Under the pieces are notes generated by a model that worked only from the letters and a program-made list of their open reading frames with translations, was not told where the DNA came from and ran no database searches. 64,000 nt of DNA from Thozetella sp. PMI_491 (Eukaryota; Ascomycota; Sordariomycetes; Chaetosphaeriales; Chaetosphaeriaceae), in the NCBI GenBank assembly GCA_021432635.1, contig MU270026.1, positions 895,311 to 959,310 on the forward strand, written 5' to 3'. Position numbers and translations under genes: made by a program. Shown piece after piece: positions 56,269 through 64,000 of this stretch. Numbering within the stretch: position 1 is the first letter of the stretch; every line of letters begins with the position of its first letter.

Positions 56269-58215
56269 ATGGAGAAAGACAGCGGCGAACTCAACGACAC
56301 CAAGGTTGGCCTTGCCGGCGCCGACATGCACGCCGCCGAGGCCGGGACCGTGGAAACGCTCAGTCCTCAAGAATATAAGAGATTGGTCTGGAGAATTGAT
56401 TTGCGGTATGTTTTCATTCTGAGTTCGAGAACAAGGTTGCTGGGTAGAAGTATCACTAACCGAACCCCTCTTAGCCTCATGCCAATCCTCATCGTTAGCT
56501 ATGGCCTTCAGTATCTAGATAGTACGTCAATATAAACCCTCGACTCATAAGAGTGCGACGCTGACCGGCCTCTAGAGACGAGCCTCTCTTACAGCGCCAT
56601 CATGGGCATTCAGAAAGACCTGGTAAGGAAAATTGAGCGGGGATTGCTACACCTATATCAGAGCTAATATGAGGGACAGGGTCTCGTCGGTCAGCAATAC
56701 AGTTGGACGTCCAGTATCTTCTACATCGGCTATCTCGTCGCGTCCTACCCCATCTCTCTGGGATTTGTGAGATTTCCGTTAGGAAAATATCTTAGCATCC
56801 TGATGTGCGATTTGCTACCTCTCTCATCCGTCGTTCAAGCGGAGTGCTAATGCCGATGGCTTGGTATGCAGTCTTCTCTGGGGCATCGTCCTAACTTTGC
56901 ATGCCGTGGCGAGCAGCTATGCTAGCCTGATGGTCTTGCGAACACTATTGGGCGTGTTCGAAAGCGGAATCAGCCCCGGCTTCTCTCTCATCACCGGCAT
57001 GTGGTACACGCCCAGAGAGCATGTTTCTCGCCATTCGTTCTGGTTCGCCGGCAATGCTACGGGAAGCATCATCGGATCTATGATCGCCTACGGTATCTTG
57101 CACTATGTCGGGCCTTTTTCACAGTGGAAGGTGAGTTCCTAGAAATATGAACCCCAAATATACAATTCCAATCTGACCTTGCCATGCGAAGATCCTATTT
57201 CTTCTCTTCGGCTTGATCACCATTGCGTGGTCTGGTGTCGTCTGGTTCTTTTTACCCGACTCCCCGCGGACTGCGACGTTTCTCACCCCTACCGAGCGCG
57301 AGATGGCCGAGCTGCGCCCCAAGAAATTCCAGAGAACCACCCAGACGAAGGAATGGGACCGCAAGCAGTTCATCGAAACTCTCAAGGACCCTCAGGCCTG
57401 GTGGTTCTTCATCTTCTCGTTCGTCATCTGCATTCCGAACGGTGGAACGACTAGTGTAAGTCGAGCCTTGGAGTATAGGGCGAGGTGTTGCATGCTGACT
57501 TGGTCTTGAATAGTTCAGCACTCTCATCATCAAGGGCTTCGGCTACGACAACTACACCACAATTCTGATGGGCCTTCCGGCTTCCGGCTTCCAACTACTG
57601 ACGGTGATCCTGGTTGCAGTCTTCACTACCATGTTCCGAAATACCCGCCTCATCGCCATTGTGCTTATCTACCTCATGGCCATTGCCGGGATTCTAATGA
57701 TCAAATTGCTACCTAACTCGGAGAAGCTCTCTCGTCTAGCAGGTTTCTGGCTCATTACCGCTGTGGCCCCCACTTTCCCGGTCATGCTCTCTCTGGCCTC
57801 AAGCAACATTGCTGGCTTCACCAAGAAATCGACCGTCATGGCCATGATTTTCCTGGCCTATTGCGCTGGTAACCTCAGCGGCCCGCAGTTCTTTATTGAC
57901 AGCGAGGCTCCTAACTATCATGTACGTCCTGATCCTTAGCTTTTCTGAGAACCAACTCGACAAGATCTCGTACATGACGGCTAACCTATATGATAGACGG
58001 CTTACAACACCATTCTGATATGCTTCGTTATTATCATTGTCCTCGTGCTGGTACTGCGGGTCTACCTGGCTAGAGTGAACAGCATTCGAGACAAAGAGCA
58101 AGGCGTAAGAATCATCCCTGAAGAGGTTCGCGACGTGGACCTTAGCCAGGATGGGGTGCTACATGAGATAGATGAGACGGATTGGGAAAACAAGAAATTC
58201 CGATACGTCTTGTAG
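56269..58215 (+). CDS. MFS transporter, anion:cation symporter (Dal5/Tna1-like) family
   Basis: Model: join(56269..56405, 56475..56521, 56576..56622, 56680..56804, 56872..57130, 57192..57455, 57514..57921, 57997..58215); 501 residues, with seven introns all in phase. Family marks are the N-terminal WRIDLRLMPILIVSYGLQYLD, then KTSLSYSAIMGIQKDLGLVGQQYSW and RFPLGKYLSI. The loop reads LRTLLGVFESGISPGFSLITGMWYTPREHVSR, then FFLPDSPRTATFLTPTERE and GNLSGPQFF. Relatives take up allantoate, nicotinate, pantothenate or other carboxylates; the substrate is unknown. The stop codon is 46 bp from the stop of the convergent Zn2Cys6 gene, so the two 3' UTRs probably overlap. With that regulator and the esterase it may form a small uptake-and-hydrolysis module. 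Confidence 0.92.
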
Positions 58216-58261
58216 TCTTCGGTTCTCCGCCAATCAGTGAAGGGCGAAGACCTAGGCCACA

Positions 58262-60371
58262 CTATATAGAGAATGATCTCGTTGTGTAAACGAGGTCTCT
58301 GATCTCCTGCATCGATATACAGCCCTTGCGCGTGTCCATAGTATCAACAATACATTTCAAGGCTTTTTTCATGGAAGGGTCAGCCATATTCCTCATAATC
58401 CAGTCCCGGTGCACGGGATCGCGAGTTTCGATCCCGGCTATCCAGAGAGCCCACTGAAAACGTTCGAGAAGCTGCACCTCTCCCGTCGTCACGGCATGGA
58501 ACGCCGTTCTTATCAATGCAGACAAAGAGGCTTGCACTCTTGATGGAACAGGTATCTTGCCGAAGCCGGAGTCTCGACAGCGATAGAAATAGATCCGGAT
58601 TGCGTGATAAAATGTCACGGTTACTAGCGTCATGAGGGATGGCCTGCTTGAAGCCTCCCCATCCCCATATTCGGCAACCATATGGAAAAGAGCCTGTTGG
58701 TCCTGTTCTTTATCGTTAGTGAACACACTAAGACCACACTAAGAAGATAGGCACTGCGAAGGAGGGCGGAAGAGACAATTAAGATTAACTTACCTTCGGC
58801 ACTCGCTCAAGAATGCATTCTATCCTTGATCCCATGACTTCTAATTGTTCCTCCGAGACTTGTTGACTATAGCAGCTAACATCATGGTGGATGGAGATGA
58901 GTTGGAAGTATATATCTGTGACATTGGTGCCCCGCATGTCTGTTGATGTTTCTAGGGATAACGAAGGTTGGCCCCGTAGCTGATTTTCTGACCATAGGAA
59001 ACCCTGTCGCGAGAGTTGCCAGATCTGACGGCGTTTGTTCGGATTCTCGTTGACGTAGCTGGAAAACGCACCACCACAGCCGAAGAAGTAGCAGAAGCCG
59101 TCGCGGTCGTACAGATAAGTGAGTATACGGCAGAGCAATACCTTGTCTGAGTCGACCAAGTTTGCGCTTGCGCCGAGGTCGTCTAAGCCATGTGTCCTAA
59201 CATAAGAGAGAGCCAGACGACTGAGGTCTCTTATAATAGCTCGGTTAAAAGGGTCGCGGCGCATCCAGAACATATACATGTACAGGAAGGAAAGTAGCAT
59301 TCCAACATGGTCGCTTTGCTGAGTAACGGTTCGTCCAGCCTCGAAAAGAAGTTGCGAGCCGCATTGGAAGTGGAGCCAGGATCTCTGCGGCATTCGGATG
59401 CCCTGCCCCTGGTAGATAGCAAACTCGCTGTGGGACAGGGCGAGGAGGAAATGCATGGCCATATTGTTCGCCACAGCACGGTCGAGAAAGATGGAATGGG
59501 CGGAAAGCGCCGACGTGCGCGTTGACTTCAACGGGGCAAATACAACGCGGTAAAATGCCATAGCAGACAAGTCACTGCCTTCGACCACGGGAGGCAGTAC
59601 CCGGGCGGAGAAGAGAGGCGCGAACGTCTGCTCAGCGCCACATGCAGGCCACGGATCGAGTGCCACGTTGGGAAATGGCAAAAGCATAGATGTGTCACCG
59701 TAAATGACATCTTGTTGGCATTCAGACCCCTCGTCATTGGCTTCCCATGTGCCAGGCATAATATTCGAGATTCTGCCAACGGTTCGCCTCGTTACCAGCA
59801 ATGAATCTAGTTCCACAGCCGTCCTGAGAGAATTTGATGACGACGCTGGCAAGTGCTCAAGAGTATTGCTGGCCCTGCGGCCTGGCCACTCTTCTAAGTC
59901 CTGGATCCGGCTCAGTGCTTCGGCCTCAGGGCGGTAATCTTGCCGGGCAGGGTCTGCATCTAGAGCGCGGATATCGCTTGGACTGTCAGCATCTGACGGA
60001 ACCATAGGAAGGCCCTCTTCCGGCTGGACACAGTCGTCTGTTGTTTCTGGGCTAGGCTGGATCGTCTGAGGTGTCCAGTCACCTCTGGCTTTGATTGGGC
60101 CGTGCCCTCGCCTCCTGGAGGAGAGCGGCGGCAATGGCGTTGTAGTCCACGTACATTGCAGGCCAAGGCGATCACAGCGCCCACAATGTGGAATCTGCTC
60201 ATCGCATTTGACCTTCTTACTTATGCATGTTCGGCAGCCTCCAAGCCTTGTCAACTATCAACCTCATTCAGTGGTGCGGCTGCGATGGCTGGAGAACCTA
60301 CCTTGCTTTGAGCGCTTCCCATACTCGGTTCGCCGGCGCTTGCTAGGCCGGGACTCCACCTGAGGTTCCAT
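58262..60371 (-). CDS. Zn2Cys6 transcription factor (regulator 3) between transporter and esterase genes
   Basis: Proposed exons 60371-60298, 60246-58794, 58702-58262; 655 residues. The zinc cluster is GCRTCISKKVKCDEQIPHCGRC followed by DRLGLQC, correctly spaced. The frame containing it has no ATG before the cluster, so an upstream exon (MEPQVESRPSKRRRTEYGKRSK) joined over a 51-nt intron is inferred. That exon is basic and would help nuclear import. The 5' structure is therefore tentative; the rest is firm. The fungal-specific TF region follows (FLLALSHSEFAIYQGQG, LLSFLYMYMFWMRRDPFNRA) and a C-terminal helical region (LLERFQWALWIAGIETRDPVHRDWI). It resembles regulators of small catabolic or metabolite gene groups. 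It starts 461 bp from the esterase start, in divergent orientation. Confidence 0.83.
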
Positions 60372-60832
60372 CTGGGCAAGCCTCTAGCATCTTGGTCAAG
60401 AACATAGGCAAGCGCGCCCTCCTCGAGTCTCGAGTGTGCTGAAATCGGTTGGTGGATTGGAGTGGTAGTCCAACACTTCCCCTTATCGGGCTCCACACCG
60501 TCAAATATATGCTCATTTCGGTCTAGGCCAGTGTGGGGTTAGCTCTGCCCAAGTCTGGTCTTGTTCTGGGCTGGCTTTCGAGGCCAAAATTGTGGAAACG
60601 TAATGCGAGGGCTCCGTCGATTAATTCAGCGAATCAGACGACTCGTCGGCTCCCGCGATCCTTGCAATGACTCGGGGATGCTAAGCCAGGTTATCTGGTG
60701 TATACGGATTACAAGTTATCAAACAGTCAAGGGGCCATAGCTAAAGTACAGCCATGTTTCTCGCCAGATTGGTGGTACGTCGCTGCCTCGCACTCCGGGA
60801 AGATAAGCGACCCCCTTCCATCCTTCCATCAA
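60372..60832. promoter_or_regulatory. Divergent promoter of regulator 3 and esterase
   Basis: 461 bp. It contains CTCGAGTCTCGAG at 60422-60434, two CTCGAG hexamers separated by one base, forming a palindrome except for the centre. No clear TATA box on either side. Confidence 0.45.
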
Positions 60833-62529
60833 ATGGGGAACTCGATTTCCTACAACACGACCGAGTGCCAGGTCACCCTGGGGGGGAAGGCCGGAGTCAT
60901 CAAGGGTTTGCAATGCGACTCCAAGTCGCGTAGGTTCGCCGGCGTACCCTATGCCCAACAGCCAGTCGGCGATTTACGATGGCGCAAGCCGCAGCCTCTT
61001 CCCTCCGATTACGTCTACTCGATGCCCGGCGAGGGGCCTTATGATGCGACCAGCTTCGGCTCAGTTTGTCCTCAGGCCAGCTACTCCGAGGCCGTCAAAA
61101 AGCATACCCCGAAGCACAACTTTGGCGAAGATTGCCTGAGATTAAATATATGGACTCCTGTCCCCGACCCTCAGCAGCTGGCGCCTCCGAAGTGGCCGGT
61201 GGTGATCTGGTTCCACGGCGGCTGGTTTCAAGTTGGCGACCCTAGCCAAGAAGAAAGCATGGATCCGACGGAACTTATATCGACAGGCAAGCTCCAAGCG
61301 GTATTCATTGCCGTTGGTTACCGGCTCAATGTCTTCGGCTTCTTGGCTGGGAGCGCGCTACAAGACGAATCGGGCGGTACAGCCAATGGCAACTACGGGC
61401 TGTGGGACCAGCGACTCGCTATGGATTGGATATACCAAAACGTCGAGGCCTTCGGTGGCGATCCAGGCATCATTGTGTTGGCAGGACGCAGCGCAGGGGC
61501 GTATTCAGTCCTCGCTCAGGCACTACATGATTTCCGAACGGAGCAGCCCAAGAACCATTTCCGGCGTCTTCTCATGATATCGAACGCTATCCCAACGCAG
61601 CCCAAATCTACAGAGGAGTGCGAGACGCAGTTCGATGAGCTCTGTCAGTTGTTTGGAATATCGACATCATTAAATGGATCCGAAAAGCTCCGGCTTCTGA
61701 GGCAGGTCAGCGCGGAGGATCTCAGCTCAGGGGTTATGAAGCTGAATCATCATACATTCCGCCCCGTGACGGACAACCTGTTCATTCATGCCGGAATCTT
61801 TTCCTACTATCGCGATGGTTCGTTTGCACGCGAGTTCCAGGCACGCAATCTACGGCTCTTCATCGGCGAGGTAGCGAACGAGGATACCTTGTATGCCGTC
61901 ACCAACGGGCCTGAGGCAAACTTCGAATCCATGCAGCTACAGATCAACAACTATTACCCTGCTTCGACAACAGCCCGCCTACTTGACCATTACGGAACCC
62001 CAGCTTCGGAGCTAAGAAGTGACTGGCAGCGTTTGTTTGGGCAGATCATTGCTGACGGTCAGGTGCGGGCTCCGTCGCGCTATCTCGTGAACAATTTGCT
62101 TCAGAATGGCATCAGTCCCGACCGTGTTTGGCGCTACCTCATTAATTACCGACTTTCTTTCATTACAGAAGAAGTCGCCCCAGCATCTTTTGGTGTAAGC
62201 CACGGCATGGATAGGCCAATATGGAAGTAAGTCTTGCAAGCTTCTGCCTTCGATCCGCTTTTCGTGTTCGGTTCACGCCTGGACATAAGTTAATCATAGC
62301 CTTTAGCTACTCTATCACGCATGGGCCGACACCAGCGGAAATACAACTTTTGGATGAGTGGATGCGTGATCTTAAAGGATTCGTACATGGCGACGTGGGC
62401 TACAGCTATGGTACGCTCGAGGTAGACGAGTTCAAGGTTATGACCCAAGATGGCATGATCGAAGTTCAAAAGGATTTACGCTGGGAGGAGCTGCTGCAAG
62501 CGATAAGCCTGTTCTCAGGGGAAAATTAA
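60833..62529 (+). CDS. Type-B carboxylesterase/lipase family protein, apparently cytosolic
   Basis: Model: join(60833..62226, 62307..62529); 538 residues. The start is ATG MGNSISYN; no signal peptide is seen, unlike many family members. Motifs are FAGVPYAQQPVGDLRWRKP near the N-terminus, EDCLRLNIWTPV, oxyanion hole WFHGGWFQVGD, and nucleophile GRSAGAYS (about residue 222). The acidic-residue region is FIGEVANEDTLY, and the His region is GVSHGMDRPIW. All triad positions look filled. It would hydrolyse a carboxylic ester. MGNS resembles a myristoylation-like start, which is only suggestive. Position beside a regulator and a carboxylate-type transporter suggests a joint role in using an ester substrate (inference). 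Confidence 0.9.
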
Positions 62530-63454
62530 GAACCAAGATATCATAGCATCCTCTAATCACGTGTTTGTAAGAGACTCACAAGCTAGGCTAGTAGGTTATG
62601 CCTTCGGTAGAACTCATGTCTGCCTCTTTCCCAGCTATGGAAATGACAACTACCACGTCATCTATTGTCTGCCCTGCCGGACGTCGCCGGCGCTAGGGAA
62701 GACATAATCACATGAATGCGACATTACCACCCTACTCTCGACATATGAAGACTCAAGAAAGTGTAAATAGAAATAAAATTAAAAAAAAATAATGGAGCGG
62801 GACTGGGTATGACCGCCTTGGCTTGGCGAGTATGCTGTCTGCCTGCTGGGCCTCCCGCAGCTCAGCCGCACCACCCATGATTCGTGCCAGTCTTGGCGCA
62901 TGCCCGTGAAATCGCGACCACATCTCTCATTCGAACGGTGTGAGATGGTGCTAAAGTTTCTGTGACTTAGGATGGTCAAATCATTTACCTGACTGTATAT
63001 TCCGCATATAGATTATCTTTTTCGTATTACGTGAAAAAAAAAATGCTGAAGAGCTTGACTATAACGTATTAGAGCCACAGAGACATGTAATTACATACAA
63101 GCACAAGAACCCAATCTTGGGGCCAGGCCCTACGGAAAGATAACAACTTCCCTAAAGAGGTCGGTTGGGGGCTAGAGTTAGTCGGGTCTATCAATAAGAC
63201 GTTGCAATTATGCCTCGTAAAGTCTCATCCAGAAACCTAAAGGAGCTAGCGTCGGCGCCTACATGAGGGAGGCTCACTGATGTACTCCTTATTGGGCCGA
63301 ATTACGCACCTAGGTATCTGGAATTACTTAGGACAACACAGGGGTGCGTTGGCGGCCGCTGCCCTCCGCGTGGCGTGTATAAACGCACCCTCTGCGCTGA
63401 CCTTGCAGGAGCATCCTCGAACTGCGTCGCAAGCGAGAAACATTCAACGGCCAC
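62530..63454. other. Intergenic, no gene seen
   Basis: 925 bp with A-rich runs (62768-62790, 63033-63043). No RNA gene or repeat recognised; it holds the promoter of the last gene. Confidence 0.5.
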
Positions 63455-64000
63455 ATGGTAGCCTCCCAGGTGCGGCTGCACCCAAGCAGCGAACGCAATA
63501 CTTTGCAATTCTATCCGCGGGCACTGCAGTTTTCGGTCCTCTATCTAGCGATCTTGGTAACCCCTTGGGTCGCTACATGTCTTATCAGTCGACACCCAGT
63601 GGGAGATTGGAGCAAAAGCGGAGTTACTCAATCTTCATTGGATAAGATTGCAAGATGGACGCTGGCGATCAACATACTCGATACCTTGGCCGCAGTCGCT
63701 GCACTACCTGTCATCTGCGCACTGCTTGCTCGCGTCGCCGTTATTTACTCGGAGCGCAGCGAATCGACTCAAACATTGAGTGCCTTGCAGCTATTCGCTC
63801 TCGCTGATGGCCGCTGGATCTTCAACCTCTATAGGAGACAGGTTCACAGCCCACTGCTGTGGGTTGGTGCGGTACTGTGCCTTTTAGGTAAGCCTCTGAT
63901 CGCAGGAACATGTCACAGCCGCCACCTGTCTGGAAAAGTGTAGCTGAGACGACATAGGACTTAGCACTCCCTTAATACGTCTTGGCTTGGGGGGAACCAG
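63455..64000 (+). CDS. 5' part of a fungal multi-pass membrane protein (cut by window end)
   Basis: Proposed exons 63455..63887 and 63958..>64000, split by an intron with donor GTAAGC and acceptor GACATAG. The visible part has a membrane helix (LQFSVLYLAILVTPWVATCLI), a polar loop with SLDKIARWTLAINILDTLAAVAALPVICALLARVAVIY, and the phrase LQLFALADGRWIFNLY. The last resembles the LADRGW motif of a large, uncharacterised ascomycete membrane-protein family. After the intron it continues GLSTPLIRLGLGG. Function unknown. Confidence 0.65.

Noticed and set aside
1-64000. Secondary-metabolite gene cluster
   Set aside because: Transporters, regulators, an SDR and an esterase are present, but no PKS, NRPS, terpene cyclase, DMAT synthase or P450 is seen.
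1-64000. tRNA, rRNA or CRISPR features
   Set aside because: No cloverleaf with matching A and B boxes was found by eye, no rRNA segment, and CRISPR is not expected in a fungal nuclear genome.

Overview
The window is nuclear DNA of a filamentous ascomycete, most likely a Sordariomycete. The genes carry short GT-AG introns (about 45-140 nt) with CTAAC/CTGAC-like branch points. The families are typical of Pezizomycotina: HET-domain proteins, a hydrolase-NACHT STAND protein, a PTH11/SAT4-type membrane protein, Zn2Cys6 regulators, a PDR-type ABC transporter, sedolisin and a fucose-lectin-like surface protein. All exon models are read from the sequence and checked for splice phase. None is supported by transcripts, and family names are recognised from motifs, not from searches.

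Layout. 1-3630: 3' part of an NLR-like gene (alpha/beta hydrolase, NACHT, long acidic linker). 4.3-8.2 kb: tyrosinase (-) and PTH11-like receptor (+), divergent. 8.2-12.9 kb: gene-free, with an imperfect hairpin and an AT-rich decayed repeat block. 12.9-17.2 kb: histidyl-tRNA synthetase (+) facing an 829-aa multi-pass membrane protein (-). 17.2-19.0 kb: repeat and gene relics with RIP-like stop codons. 19.0-20.8 kb: sugar-porter MFS (-). 20.8-23.9 kb: gene-free and fairly GC-rich. 23.9-25.3 kb: GPI-anchored mucin-like wall protein (+). 25.6-34.8 kb: four minus-strand genes (HET protein, Zn2Cys6 regulator, SDR, second Zn2Cys6 regulator). 35.6-40.0 kb: PDR ABC transporter, divergent from the second regulator. 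40.5-44.3 kb: head-to-head secreted proteases (pepsin-like and sedolisin). 45.3-51.5 kb: membrane-anchored lectin, DUF6536-like membrane protein and a secreted polysaccharide-lyase-like protein. 52.4-55.2 kb: second HET protein. 56.3-62.5 kb: anion:cation-symporter MFS, third Zn2Cys6 regulator and type-B carboxylesterase. 63.5 kb to the end: start of another membrane-protein gene.

How the genes fit together. I see no polyketide synthase, NRPS or terpene cyclase, so this is not an obvious metabolite cluster. It looks like an accessory region for the cell surface, secretion and transport, with three proteins of allorecognition/cell-death type (one NACHT, two HET). Two local modules stand out. 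In the regulator/ABC-transporter pair, the shared promoter carries two copies of a 16-bp element containing a Yap1/AP-1 half-site, a perfect TGAGTCA, and a CGG-N3-CCG palindrome. The other is a transporter-regulator-esterase trio. Gene-free stretches with decayed coding relics suggest repeat insertion followed by RIP.
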